12,734 bases of DNA from an uncultured Acetatifactor sp. (GCA_910577185.1 CAJTLR010000088.1:1-12734), one strand, 5' to 3'. Counted from the stretch's first letter, positions 1 through 7,998 are shown. Program-made: numbers and translations. Notes: generated by a model from the letters alone, not told the origin.

Positions 1-96
1 ATAGGGACAGTCTGCGCTTTTTTATCCCCCGCAAGATTCTGTTTCATAGTAAAAACAATGTGCATGACAGGCACATGACGGGAACAGGAGAAGAAA
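1..96. other. 5' flank of the exporter operon
   Basis: This short stretch precedes the first gene. Frames 1 and 2 stay open from the window edge (to about 78 and 132), so the tail of an upstream gene cannot be excluded. A 6-bp inverted repeat (58-63 with 71-76, ATGTGC/GCACAT) lies just before the first ribosome binding site, AGGAG at 86-90. I see no convincing promoter here. Confidence 0.3.
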
Positions 97-831
97 ATGC
101 TGGAGATTTTGAATTTGACAAAAAAGTACGGTAAGACACTGGCAGTAGACAATATCGGTTTTACGGTGCCGGAAGGGAAGATCGGAATTTTACTGGGACC
201 CAACGGAGCGGGAAAATCCACTGTGATCAAGAGCATTGCAGGGCTGCTCCGGTATAAGGGAACCATCCGGATTCAGGGCCGCAATTCCAGGACACTGGAG
301 GCCAAGCGCTGCTTTGCCTATGTGCCGGAACTGCCTTATATGTATGAGGCGCTGACGGTCCGGGAACACATTGAATTCATCACCAGGGCTTACGGGGCGG
401 AAGTTACGGAAGCAGAAGTGAGGGAGCTGCTGGAGCGGTTTGAACTGGGAGACAAGCAGGACAAGCTGGGAAATGAATTGTCCAAGGGGATGATGCAGAA
501 GGTAAGCATCTGCTGCGCCCTGGTGATCAGGCCCAAAGTGATTCTGCTGGATGAACCCATGGTAGGACTGGACCCCGCGGCCATCAAGGAATTGAAGACG
601 GTGCTTGTGGATTTGCGAAGGAAGGGCTGTACCATACTGATCAGCACCCATATGCTGGAGATGGTAAAGGAGCTGTGGGATGTGACCTTTGTGATGGACA
701 AGGGACATATTCTGGGCACTTATGCAAAAGAAGCGCTGGCAAATGAAGACCTGGAAGAGCTGTATTTTACTGTCACAGGACAGACAAAGCAGGATTCGGC
801 CGGGGAAAACAATGGGCAGGAGGGAAGATGA
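97..831 (+). CDS. ABC transporter ATP-binding protein
   Basis: This is the cytoplasmic ATPase of an ABC exporter, driving transport by its membrane partner encoded next door. At 244 aa it is a full-length single nucleotide-binding domain. Visible motifs are Walker A GPNGAGKST (residues 34-42), the signature LSKGMMQK (128-135), Walker B VILLDEP (148-154), the D-loop GLDP (157-160) and the switch His in ISTHML (H185). The Q-loop position reads YVPELP (about 75-80), with no Gln, as is common in BcrA/CcmA-like exporter ATPases. The start is set by AGGAG at 86-90, six bases before the ATG. The stop overlaps the ribosome binding region of the next gene (3-base gap), so the two are surely co-expressed. 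The substrate cannot be read from the sequence; a drug, peptide or lipid exporter are all possible. Confidence 0.93.
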   Translation: MLEILNLTKKYGKTLAVDNIGFTVPEGKIGILLGPNGAGKSTVIKSIAGLLRYKGTIRIQGRNSRTLEAKRCFAYVPELPYMYEALTVREHIEFITRAYGAEVTEAEVRELLERFELGDKQDKLGNELSKGMMQKVSICCALVIRPKVILLDEPMVGLDPAAIKELKTVLVDLRRKGCTILISTHMLEMVKELWDVTFVMDKGHILGTYAKEALANEDLEELYFTVTGQTKQDSAGENNGQEGR

Positions 832-834
832 TCC

Positions 835-2415
835 ATGGGAGCGATAGGATATCTGTACCGGAAAACATTGATGAACCGGATCAAAATGGCCCTGCGCAAG
901 CCGGTCACATACATCTATCTGGTGATCGTTGTATTTTACTTTACGGCTGTGCCCATGTCGCTGAAGGTTTTGGTGGATGATATGGGGGCAGGCAATCCGG
1001 AGGGAATGGCCACGGTGCTGACAGTGCTGGCTTTCTGGGTGATTCCCGCCAATATGATCGCCTATGCGAAGCGCAAAGGACTGGTCTACAAAAACTGTGA
1101 CGTTCATTTCCTGTTTCCGTCCCCGGTCAGCCCCAAGAAGGTTTTGCTGTATGCACATTTCAGGACTCTGGTGCCCCAGACAGCTGTGGGACTGTTTGCC
1201 GTGGTCTGCGGGGGCGTGATGTTCCATGTGGAATTGTGGAGACTGGCCCTCTATTTCTTTTTTTCCATGATTGTGGAAAATCTGCTGGAAGGGAGTATCA
1301 TGACGATTCTTTACGGCTCGGAACGGCTGGGAGAGAGACAGCGCGCCCTGGTGGTCCGGGGGGCATATGCCCTGGTGGGTATTCTGGTGGTCATGGGAAT
1401 CTATACCTATCTGCAGGAGGGGATAAGCATGGAAACGGTGAGCCGTTTCCTGCACAGCGATATGATTCAGCTGGTGCCGCTGCTGGGCTGGTATGTGGGA
1501 CTGATTCATCTTCTGTTTCTGGGACCCACAACGCTGAATGTGGCTGTGAGCATCTGCTATCTGCTTGCCGCTGTCCTGCTGTTTGTGGCGGCCCGGGGCA
1601 TGAAATGCGAGGGTGGATTTTATGAGGATGCGGTGAAATTTGCCGAAGACTACGAAGAAGTGCTGAAAAACCACAAAATGGGAAACAACGAGAAACGTCT
1701 GGGCAAAAAACAGAAATACAAGTCGGCACATGTGACCTGGAAAGGGCATGGGGCCAGGGCCCTGTTTTACAGACAGCTCCTGGAATATAAAAAGAGAAAG
1801 TTTTTTATTTTTGACATGAGCACAGTGGCGGCGCTTGCGGGAGGGGCAGGCATTGTGTTTGTGTACACACGGGAGGGCGGTTTTGGCTCCCTGGACAAGT
1901 TTGGGCCGTTTGTGATACCGGCAGTGGCATCTTACCTTATTTTTGTGTTTACGGCGCTGAACGGGAAGTGGGCCAAAGAACTGGCATCTCCTTATACGTA
2001 TATGATTCCGGACACGGTATTCCGTAAACTGGTCAACGCAACGGCCATGGAGCATGTACAGAATTTCGTCAATGGCTGCATTATCACCATACCGGGAGCC
2101 ATTGTGATGCATATGTCGCTGCCGGTTACCGCTTTGTGCATTCTTTTTTACATGCTTCTGGCGGCCAACAAGCTGTATGCACTGGCGGTAGCAGAGGCGG
2201 CAGTGGGGAATATCCTGGGTGCCACGGGCAGGCAGCTGCTCCAGATGCTGATTCAGGGCATGGCTATTTTTGCGGCGGTGGTGGGAGGTCTTTTGGGCAT
2301 GGTGATGGGGGGCGTTATGCTGGCATATGTGATTATGGACGTATTCCTGGCCCTGTTTACCCTGATTTTCATGGTGATTGCCATGCTGAATTTCTATAAT
2401 ATGGAGAAGGCCTGA
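835..2415 (+). CDS. Putative ABC exporter membrane subunit
   Basis: This 526-aa integral membrane protein is the permease partner of the ATPase just upstream. I see about 12-13 hydrophobic segments (around residues 26-46, 60-77, 113-131, 136-150, 175-192, 212-229, 234-252, 327-345, 356-375, 411-427, 430-447, 472-494 and 499-519). A charged cytoplasmic loop lies at about 253-325. The stretch LFPSPVSPKKVLLYAH (93-108) and the PYTYMIPDTVFRKL segment (386-399) fit the 'putative ABC exporter' family (Pfam ABC_export type), recognised by eye. The size suggests two fused half-permeases. The ribosome binding site AGGAGGGAAG lies inside the last codons of the ATPase gene, which points to translational coupling. 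No substrate can be assigned. Confidence 0.85.
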   Translation: MGAIGYLYRKTLMNRIKMALRKPVTYIYLVIVVFYFTAVPMSLKVLVDDMGAGNPEGMATVLTVLAFWVIPANMIAYAKRKGLVYKNCDVHFLFPSPVSPKKVLLYAHFRTLVPQTAVGLFAVVCGGVMFHVELWRLALYFFFSMIVENLLEGSIMTILYGSERLGERQRALVVRGAYALVGILVVMGIYTYLQEGISMETVSRFLHSDMIQLVPLLGWYVGLIHLLFLGPTTLNVAVSICYLLAAVLLFVAARGMKCEGGFYEDAVKFAEDYEEVLKNHKMGNNEKRLGKKQKYKSAHVTWKGHGARALFYRQLLEYKKRKFFIFDMSTVAALAGGAGIVFVYTREGGFGSLDKFGPFVIPAVASYLIFVFTALNGKWAKELASPYTYMIPDTVFRKLVNATAMEHVQNFVNGCIITIPGAIVMHMSLPVTALCILFYMLLAANKLYALAVAEAAVGNILGATGRQLLQMLIQGMAIFAAVVGGLLGMVMGGVMLAYVIMDVFLALFTLIFMVIAMLNFYNMEKA

Positions 2416-2527
2416 CAAGCCCCTTCTGCCCGGGAAGCCAATGATCAAACGGAATCATGGCAGTTGCAGCAGTTCGGTGGCCTGTCTGTACTGTCATGCT
2501 GATTTGGGGGACGGGGCCGGGGAAAGA

Positions 2528-2556
2528 TTGACTTTCTTCACCCGGAATGATAAGAT
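2528..2556 (+). promoter_or_regulatory. Sigma-A type promoter for pyrF
   Basis: TTGACT (2528-2533) and TAAGAT (2551-2556) are separated by exactly 17 bases. Both are close to the sigma-A consensus. Transcription would begin near 2563, giving a leader of about 60 bases before pyrF. The site lies in the 210-base gap after the exporter genes, so pyrF is probably expressed separately from them. No PyrR-type attenuator was recognised in the leader. Confidence 0.6.
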
Positions 2557-2625
2557 GTTCTGTGGAGCGTCCAACTGGCTGATCTGGTACGGCGCTGAAA
2601 AGAAAATCAGGTTAGGAGTGAAAAT

Positions 2626-3576
2626 ATGATCAATAAACTGATATCTAAAATACGGAAAACCAATGCACCCATTGTGGTGGGGCTGGATCCCATGATGAAA
2701 TATGTGCCGGGGCATATTACAAAGGCTGCCTTCGGAGAATACGGCGAGACCCTGGAGGGGGCGGCTGAAGCCATATGGCAGTATAACAAGGGAATTGTGG
2801 ATGCCATATATGACCTGGTGCCCGCGGTAAAGCCCCAGATTGCCATGTATGAGCAATTCGGGCTTCCGGGACTGGAGGCATTCCGGAAAACAGTGAATTA
2901 TTGCAGGGAAAAAGACCTGGTGGTCATAGGCGATGTGAAAAGGGGGGATATCGGCTCCACTTCCGAGGCCTATGCGGTGGCACATCTGGGAAAAGTGCAG
3001 GTGGGAAGCAAATTTCACTATGCTTTTGACGAGGATTTTGCCACGGTGAATCCCTACCTGGGCTCCGATGGGGTGAAGCCTTTTCTGAAGGTGTGCAGGG
3101 AAGAGAAAAAGGGTATTTTCCTTCTTGTGAAGACATCCAATCCCAGCAGCGGGGAACTGCAGGACCTGGCGGTGAGCGCTGGGGAAAGGCAGGAAACCAT
3201 CTATGAGACCGTGGGCAGGTATGTGGCAGAATGGGGCGCGGAGTGCATGCCGGAGGAGGGAGATTACAGCTATGTGGGAGCCGTGGTAGGGGCAACCTAT
3301 CCGGAGCAGGGAAGAATCCTGCGGAAGATGATGCCCCGAACCTTTATTCTGGTGCCGGGCTATGGCGCCCAGGGAGGAAAAGGCGCGGATCTGGTGCACT
3401 TCTTTAACGAAGACGGACTGGGAGCCATCATCAATTCCTCCAGGGGAATTATCGCGGCTTACCAGCAGGAAAAATATGCCCGGTTCGGGGAGGCTGGCTA
3501 TGCGGATGCCGCCAGGGCCGCGGTTGTGGATATGAGGGAAGATATTGCGTCCGCGCTGGAAACAGTACGGAAATAA
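2626..3576 (+). CDS. pyrF: Orotidine 5'-phosphate decarboxylase
   Basis: This cytosolic enzyme converts orotidine 5'-monophosphate to UMP, the last step of de novo pyrimidine synthesis. The 316-aa length matches the long PyrF subfamily (type 2) rather than the roughly 230-aa form. The catalytic D-x-K-x-x-D motif is complete: D103, K105 and D108 in GDVKRGDIGST. The phosphate-gripping parts are also present: PGYGAQGG (244-251) and NSSRGI (270-275, with R273). N-terminal GLDP (19-22) is the usual strand-1 motif. The start is supported by TAGGAGTG about 8 bases upstream. No other pyrimidine gene is in the window, so pyrF stands outside a pyr operon here, with its own promoter at 2528-2556. The next gene starts 116 bases later. 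Confidence 0.96.
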   Translation: MINKLISKIRKTNAPIVVGLDPMMKYVPGHITKAAFGEYGETLEGAAEAIWQYNKGIVDAIYDLVPAVKPQIAMYEQFGLPGLEAFRKTVNYCREKDLVVIGDVKRGDIGSTSEAYAVAHLGKVQVGSKFHYAFDEDFATVNPYLGSDGVKPFLKVCREEKKGIFLLVKTSNPSSGELQDLAVSAGERQETIYETVGRYVAEWGAECMPEEGDYSYVGAVVGATYPEQGRILRKMMPRTFILVPGYGAQGGKGADLVHFFNEDGLGAIINSSRGIIAAYQQEKYARFGEAGYADAARAAVVDMREDIASALETVRK

Positions 3577-3692
3577 GAATGACTGCCATTGCGGCAGAAG
3601 GCAGACAGGTAATATTTTTGTGAAAAAAGACTGGTTTCGGGAGAATTTCGGAACAGAGGGCGGAAAACCCGGGGAAAGAGAGGAAGAAAACG

Positions 3693-5027
3693 ATGACAAA
3701 GATTGACGTGTTTTCCGGTTTTTTGGGAGCAGGCAAAACGACTTTGATAAAGAAACTTTTAAAGGAAGCGCTGGATGGCAGCAAAACAGTACTGATCGAG
3801 AATGAATTCGGTGAGATCGGCATTGACGGCGGATTTCTGAAAGAAGCAGGAATTGAAATCAAGGAAATGAATTCCGGCTGTATCTGCTGTTCCCTGGTGG
3901 GAGATTTCGGAGCTTCCCTGAAGGAAGTTATTGAAACTTACGCGCCTGAACGGATTCTGATCGAACCCTCCGGCGTGGGGAAATTATCGGATGTGCTGAA
4001 GGCCGTGGAGAATGTGGCGGCAGACCTGGATGTACAGGTGAACAGCGCCGTGGCTGTGGTGGATGCTGCCAAGGCGAAAATGTATATCAAGAATTTCGGC
4101 GAATTTTTTATCAACCAGATTGAATACGCGGGGACGATTCTGCTGAGCAGGACAGACAAGGTCAGCGGGGAAAGACTGAAAGAATGCGTGGAACTGATCC
4201 GGCAGCATAACGGGAAGGCGACGATCATTACCACGCCCCTGGCACAGCTGGATGGGAAGGCGGTGCTGGAAACCATTGAGGGCGCGGATACCCTGGAAGA
4301 GATGATGAAGACAATGCTGGAACATGCCCACGAGGAGCAGGAACACCATCATCACGGAGAGGAATGCTGCCATCACCATGGAGAAGGTGAGCATGGGCAT
4401 GACCGCGGAGAAGAGTGCTGCCATCATCATGAAGGAGGGCATGGGCATGACCATGGAGAGGAGTGCTGCCATCATCATGAAGAAGGACATGGGCATGACC
4501 ATGGAGAGGAGTGCTGCCATCATCATGAAGAAGGACATGGGCATGACCACGGAGAGGAGTGCTGCCATCATCATGAAGAAGGTGAGCATGGGCATGACCA
4601 TGGAGAGGAGTGCTGCCATCATCATGAAGGAGGGCATGGGCATGACCACGGAGAGGAATGCTGCCATCATCATGAAGAAGGTGAGCATGGGCATCATCAT
4701 GATGGGCACTGCAGCTGCGGACATGATCATCATGACCACCATGGACACCACCACGCGGATGAAGTGTTTACCAGCTGGGGCAGGGAGACATTCGCAAAAT
4801 ATACGGCAGACGGGGTTGAAAGCATATTGACCCGTCTGGACAGTGGGGAATACGGAGCGATTCTGCGGGCGAAGGGCATGGTTCCCGGAGAGGATGGCAT
4901 GTGGATTTATTTTGACTATGTTCCCCAGGAGCATGACATCAGGAACGGCAGACCGGAGGTCACCGGAAAATTCTGTGTGATCGGCGCGGAACTGAAAGAA
5001 GATAAGCTGGAAGAGCTGTTTGGCTGA
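3693..5027 (+). CDS. CobW/COG0523 metal-chaperone GTPase with His/Cys repeat tail
   Basis: This is a G3E-family P-loop GTPase of the COG0523 group, which delivers metal ions (zinc, cobalt or nickel) to client proteins at the cost of GTP. The N-terminal domain has Walker A GFLGAGKTT (residues 9-17), the metal-binding CxCC motif at C63-I-C65-C66, a Walker B-like ILIEPSG (88-94) and an SRTDK guanine-specificity motif (152-156). Residues 211-354 form an extreme His/Cys-rich insert: I count 57 His and 16 Cys, including seven GEECCHHH repeats of 16-17 residues. The CobW C-terminal domain follows at about 356-444. The insert probably stores or captures metal. The start has GAGAGGAAG upstream. It heads a run of four genes with gaps of 23, 30 and 15 bases. 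The metal cannot be decided; zinc is the first guess. Confidence 0.92.
   Translation: MTKIDVFSGFLGAGKTTLIKKLLKEALDGSKTVLIENEFGEIGIDGGFLKEAGIEIKEMNSGCICCSLVGDFGASLKEVIETYAPERILIEPSGVGKLSDVLKAVENVAADLDVQVNSAVAVVDAAKAKMYIKNFGEFFINQIEYAGTILLSRTDKVSGERLKECVELIRQHNGKATIITTPLAQLDGKAVLETIEGADTLEEMMKTMLEHAHEEQEHHHHGEECCHHHGEGEHGHDRGEECCHHHEGGHGHDHGEECCHHHEEGHGHDHGEECCHHHEEGHGHDHGEECCHHHEEGEHGHDHGEECCHHHEGGHGHDHGEECCHHHEEGEHGHHHDGHCSCGHDHHDHHGHHHADEVFTSWGRETFAKYTADGVESILTRLDSGEYGAILRAKGMVPGEDGMWIYFDYVPQEHDIRNGRPEVTGKFCVIGAELKEDKLEELFG
4356..4697 (+). repeat. Tandem 48/51-bp coding repeats (GEECCHHH units)
   Basis: Seven in-frame units begin at codons 222, 239, 255, 271, 287, 304 and 320 of the CobW-type gene. 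Units are 48 bases, or 51 where an extra Glu is present (EEGEHGH against EEGHGH). They are close to identical at DNA level, differing mostly in third positions and in GGH/EEGH variants. Such near-perfect repeats are prone to slippage, so copy number probably differs between strains. The repetition also creates long open frames in other frames and on the other strand, which are artefacts. Confidence 0.9.
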
Positions 5028-5050
5028 ATCGAAAGGCGGTAGGTGTATAA

Positions 5051-5983
5051 ATGAAGCCGGTATATGTGATCAATGGATTTCTGGAAAGCGGAAAAACGGA
5101 ATTTATCAGTTTTACACTGGCACAAAATTATTTTCAGGTCAAGGGGAAAACACTTTTGATTCTCTGTGAGGAAGGGGAAAGGGAGTATGATCCCGAACTT
5201 CTTGCCCACAGCCGTACGGAGATCGAACTGATTGAAAACGAAGAAGATTTTAATCCGGTGAATCTGACGAATCTGGAAAAACGCCATAAGCCGGAACGTA
5301 TCATTATTGAGTTTAATGGTATGTGGAATTACAAAAATGTCAAGCTTCCCTGGTACTGGAAGATAGAGCAGCAGATCACCACCATAGATGGCTCCACTTT
5401 TCCCATGTATTACACCAATATGCGGTCCCTGCTGGCGGAGATGATACGGAAATCGGAGATGGTGATTTTCAACCGCTGTGATACGGTGCGTGACCAGCTG
5501 AATTCTTACAAACGAAATATCAAGGCGGTAAATCCCTCCGCAGATGTGGTATTTGAGGGTGCAAAAGGTGAAATTGACGAGATTCTGGAGGAAGATCTGC
5601 CCTACGACCTGAACAGGGAGACAATTGTCCTGGACAATGAGGGATATGGCATCTGGTATCTGGATTCCATGGATCATCCGGACCGTTATGTGGGTAAAAA
5701 GCTGCAGTTTGTGGCCATGGTACTGAAGCCGGAGAACTGTCCAAAAGGATATTTTGTGCCCGGGCGCATGGCCATGACCTGCTGTGCGGACGATATGGCA
5801 TTTCTGGGCTATGCCTGCGCCTGGCAGGGCGCGGAGGAACTGAAACAGAAGGAATGGGTGAAGGTCACCGCCACAATGGCCGTGGAGTACTGGAAGGATT
5901 ACCAGGGAGAGGGGCCGGTGCTCCATGCGGTCAGCGTGGAAAAAACCAGGGCTCCCAAAGAGGAAATTATCAGCTTTTCATAA
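5051..5983 (+). CDS. CobW-like GTPase fused to a DUF1980 (YcgQ)-like domain
   Basis: This 310-aa protein begins with a CobW-type P-loop GTPase domain: Walker A GFLESGKTE (9-17), Walker B-like RIIIEFNG (83-90) and FNRCD (140-144) as the guanine-specificity motif. The CxCC metal motif of canonical COG0523 proteins is absent. After about residue 205 the sequence changes character. The part from YVGKKLQF (213-220) through RMAMTCCADDMAFLGYAC (239-256) to the strand-rich end resembles the C-terminal domain of YcgQ/TIGR03943 proteins (DUF1980), which normally sit beside a DUF318-type permease. I recognise this by eye only. The gene follows the first CobW gene by 23 bases, suggesting a working pair in metal handling. 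It is probably cytosolic: no signal peptide or membrane segment is visible. The domain fusion is the uncertain part; the GTPase assignment is firm. Confidence 0.82.
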   Translation: MKPVYVINGFLESGKTEFISFTLAQNYFQVKGKTLLILCEEGEREYDPELLAHSRTEIELIENEEDFNPVNLTNLEKRHKPERIIIEFNGMWNYKNVKLPWYWKIEQQITTIDGSTFPMYYTNMRSLLAEMIRKSEMVIFNRCDTVRDQLNSYKRNIKAVNPSADVVFEGAKGEIDEILEEDLPYDLNRETIVLDNEGYGIWYLDSMDHPDRYVGKKLQFVAMVLKPENCPKGYFVPGRMAMTCCADDMAFLGYACAWQGAEELKQKEWVKVTATMAVEYWKDYQGEGPVLHAVSVEKTRAPKEEIISFS

Positions 5984-6013
5984 AGGGCGGGCCACGGATG
6001 TCCGGGAGGAAAT

Positions 6014-6781
6014 ATGAATTCCAATGAAAAAGAGATTCACCAGCTGAAAAACCGGTTTCATGATCTGGCTGACAAAGCGTTCCGGCAGGGGATTTTTACA
6101 TTCACCGGGTTTCTGGGACTGGCCGAGCAGGATATTTTCTGGCAGGAGCAGGCAAAACTGCAGTATGCGGGATTTCAGCTGAATGGCGGCTGGGAGGATG
6201 CTGACAGGGTGGTAATACGTTTCGGAAATCCGGAGGAGACGGGATACGAGGCGGAATTTCCCATTGTGTGCGTCAACGTCCGGCCCCTGGGACCCAGATT
6301 TGCGGATGCGCTTTCCCACAGGGATTTTCTGGGCGCACTGATGAATCTGGGAATTGACAGGAGTACCCTGGGAGATATTAAGATAAAGGAGAGCCAGGCT
6401 TTTGTGTTCTGCCTGGATTCCATTGCGGCGTTTATCTGTGAAAACCTGGAGCAGGTGAAACACACCCATGTGAAGTGTGCCGTGACAGAGGTGCTGGAGA
6501 GCATTCCCAGGGAGACGCCTGCCGTGATGAAGATACAGGTACAGTCGCTTCGGGCGGATTCCTGCGTGGCAAAGGTTTATAATCTGTCCCGGGAAAAAAG
6601 CCTGGACTTGTTCCGTGCGGGAAAGGTTTATGTAAACGGACGTCTGTGCGGTAACAATTCCCTGCTGCTGAAGGAAGGGGATACGGTCAATGCCAGGGGA
6701 TTTGGCAAATTCCGGCTGACGGGAGAACCCTCCCTGACCAGAAAAGGAAAACTGGCTGTGGAAGCGGCTGTCTATCAATAA
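6014..6781 (+). CDS. ylmH: YlmH-like S4-domain RNA-binding protein
   Basis: This 255-aa protein matches the YlmH family, cytosolic RNA-binding proteins linked in Firmicutes to the cell-division ylm cluster and, in recent work, to rescue of stalled 50S-peptidyl-tRNA complexes. The N-terminal part (about 1-90) fits the YlmH RNA-binding domain. The family hallmark HRDFLGALMNLGIDRSTLGD is at residues 102-121. An S4 domain lies at about 180-237, with LSREKSLDLFRAGKVYVNGR at 191-210. The start has GGGAGGAAAT directly upstream. It lies 30 bases after the second GTPase and 15 bases before the CmpB-like gene, apparently one transcript. It is not next to division genes here, which is unusual for ylmH of Bacilli. 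Confidence 0.85.
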   Translation: MNSNEKEIHQLKNRFHDLADKAFRQGIFTFTGFLGLAEQDIFWQEQAKLQYAGFQLNGGWEDADRVVIRFGNPEETGYEAEFPIVCVNVRPLGPRFADALSHRDFLGALMNLGIDRSTLGDIKIKESQAFVFCLDSIAAFICENLEQVKHTHVKCAVTEVLESIPRETPAVMKIQVQSLRADSCVAKVYNLSREKSLDLFRAGKVYVNGRLCGNNSLLLKEGDTVNARGFGKFRLTGEPSLTRKGKLAVEAAVYQ

Positions 6782-6796
6782 CTGTGAGGAAGTAGT

Positions 6797-7804
6797 ATGT
6801 ATTCATATTCAATGGTTCAATGGCTGTTTTTCTTTTACCTCTACTGTTTTGCGGGCTGGTGTATTGAATCTGCATATGTATCCATTCGGACGAGAAAACT
6901 GACAAACAGAGGATTTATGAGAGGGCCGTTTCTGCCCATTTACGGAAGCGGCGCCATTATGATGCTGGTGGTATCCATGCCGTTTCAGGATAATATCGTG
7001 ATGACCTATGTGGCGGGCTGTATAGGCGCCACTGTGCTGGAATATGTCACGGGCGTCACCATGGAGCTTCTGTTTAAAATGCGGTACTGGGATTATTCCG
7101 ACAAACCTCTTAACTTTCAGGGGCATATCTGTCTGGGCAGTACATTGTCCTGGGGGTTTCTGACAATTTTGATGACGGAAATTGTCCATGTGCCGGTGGA
7201 GCGGCTGGTGCTGTCCATGCCGCCCAAAATACTGGCAGTGGCGGCTTATATTCTCACGGCGGGTATTTTTGCGGATTTTGCACTTTCTTTCAAGGCTGCC
7301 ATTGACCTGCGGGATGTACTGGTGAAAATGGAACAGATCAAGGAAGAAATGATGCACATTCACGGACGTCTGGGGGCGATTGTTTCCAGGGCCAGCCAGG
7401 GGATGGAGAATTACAAGACGGCTTTTTCGGAGAGCGTCAGTGCTGCCAAAGGATTTGGGGAGGGGATGGCAGTCCGCATGGAGGACCTGAAGTCAGGGAT
7501 TGAGAGCAAAGTGGAACTGCTTAAGAGCGCGGCGCGGACAAAACCCACGGCCTATCTGGAAAGTGTCCGGGAAGAAGTGCTGGAACTGGTGATGAAGTAC
7601 CGTGTCAATGAGGCGGACAGTAAACGTCTGGGAAAACTGAAAGACTTTTTTCAGAAGGATATGATCCGCTCCAATCCGGGGATGACTTCCAGGCGCTATC
7701 AGGAATTCCTGAATGAGCTGAAGGCCCAGAGCGGCCATAAAAAGAAAGACAAGGAACGGGGAAAAGAAAAAAACAGGAAAAGGGACAAGCAGGGGAAACG
7801 GTAA
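6797..7804 (+). CDS. CmpB-family putative membrane transporter
   Basis: This 335-aa protein has an N-terminal membrane half with about five hydrophobic segments (residues 6-27, 46-65, 68-88, 112-130, 140-165). Conserved stretches NRGFMRGPFLPIYGSG (37-52) and RYWDYSDKPLNFQGHICLG (96-114) are typical of the CmpB family ('putative ABC-transporter type IV', Pfam ABC_trans_CmpB). The function of this family is not established despite the name; no ATPase lies beside it here. The C-terminal half (about 168-335) is soluble, helical and charged, with likely coiled coil at 175-245, and ends in a Lys/Arg tail from about residue 315. The ribosome binding site is GAGGAAG. It is the last gene of the run begun at 3693 and is followed by a terminator. 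Confidence 0.8.
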   Translation: MYSYSMVQWLFFFYLYCFAGWCIESAYVSIRTRKLTNRGFMRGPFLPIYGSGAIMMLVVSMPFQDNIVMTYVAGCIGATVLEYVTGVTMELLFKMRYWDYSDKPLNFQGHICLGSTLSWGFLTILMTEIVHVPVERLVLSMPPKILAVAAYILTAGIFADFALSFKAAIDLRDVLVKMEQIKEEMMHIHGRLGAIVSRASQGMENYKTAFSESVSAAKGFGEGMAVRMEDLKSGIESKVELLKSAARTKPTAYLESVREEVLELVMKYRVNEADSKRLGKLKDFFQKDMIRSNPGMTSRRYQEFLNELKAQSGHKKKDKERGKEKNRKRDKQGKR

Positions 7805-7884
7805 TCCGGAAAATGTATCTTTAAATGTATCCTTATAAGAACGGGGCTTATCTCAGAAACAAAAGACATTATGGAAAATATCGG

Positions 7885-7923
7885 AAAATGCGCTGCCCGG
7901 GAAACTGTGCGGGGCATTTTTTT
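7885..7923 (+). terminator. Rho-independent terminator after the CmpB-like gene
   Basis: AAAATGC (7885-7891) plus CCCG (7896-7899), with a 4-base bulge, pair with CGGGGCATTTT (7910-7920), followed by a run of T to 7923. It closes the four-gene run and insulates it from the two-component system. Confidence 0.75.
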
Positions 7924-7970
7924 CTGTGCGGAATCCTGTAACGGCAGGAATCACAGGATCATCTTTCATT

Positions 7971-7992
7971 TTAAACAAATCTTAAAGAAATC
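7971..7992 (+). promoter_or_regulatory. 11-bp direct repeat, probable OmpR/PhoB-type regulator site
   Basis: TTAAACAAATC (7971-7981) is followed without gap by TTAAAGAAATC (7982-7992), 10 of 11 bases identical. Two head-to-tail 11-bp half-sites are the usual operator form for PhoB/OmpR-family regulators. The site ends just upstream of the -35 position of the promoter at 7999-8027, and the first gene downstream encodes exactly such a regulator, so autoregulation is likely. This is inferred from layout, not from a known consensus. Confidence 0.5.
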
Positions 7993-7998
7993 CCCCAT

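Noticed and set aside
190..2448. Minus-strand open frame of 752 codons opposite the exporter genes
   Set aside because: It is antisense to two genes with clear family motifs, is rich in His, Gln and Pro with no recognisable domain, and spans two genes. The codon use of the real genes leaves few stops on the other strand.
2441..2629. 62-codon open frame between the exporter and pyrF
   Set aside because: It overlaps the pyrF promoter and start, has no good ribosome binding site and no recognisable content.
3583..3615. Possible promoter and operator (CTGCC/GGCAG dyad, TAATAT) before the CobW-type gene
   Set aside because: The -35 candidate TTGCGG is spaced only 15 bases from TAATAT, and the dyad does not resemble a Zur or other metal-regulator box I know. 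It is too weak to call.
3984..4934. Open frames opposite and in another frame of the His-rich repeats, giving repetitive Met/Ala-rich peptides
   Set aside because: They are produced by repeating 48/51-bp units of the CobW-type gene, which are in-frame multiples of three, so every frame stays open. They have no ribosome binding site or family likeness.
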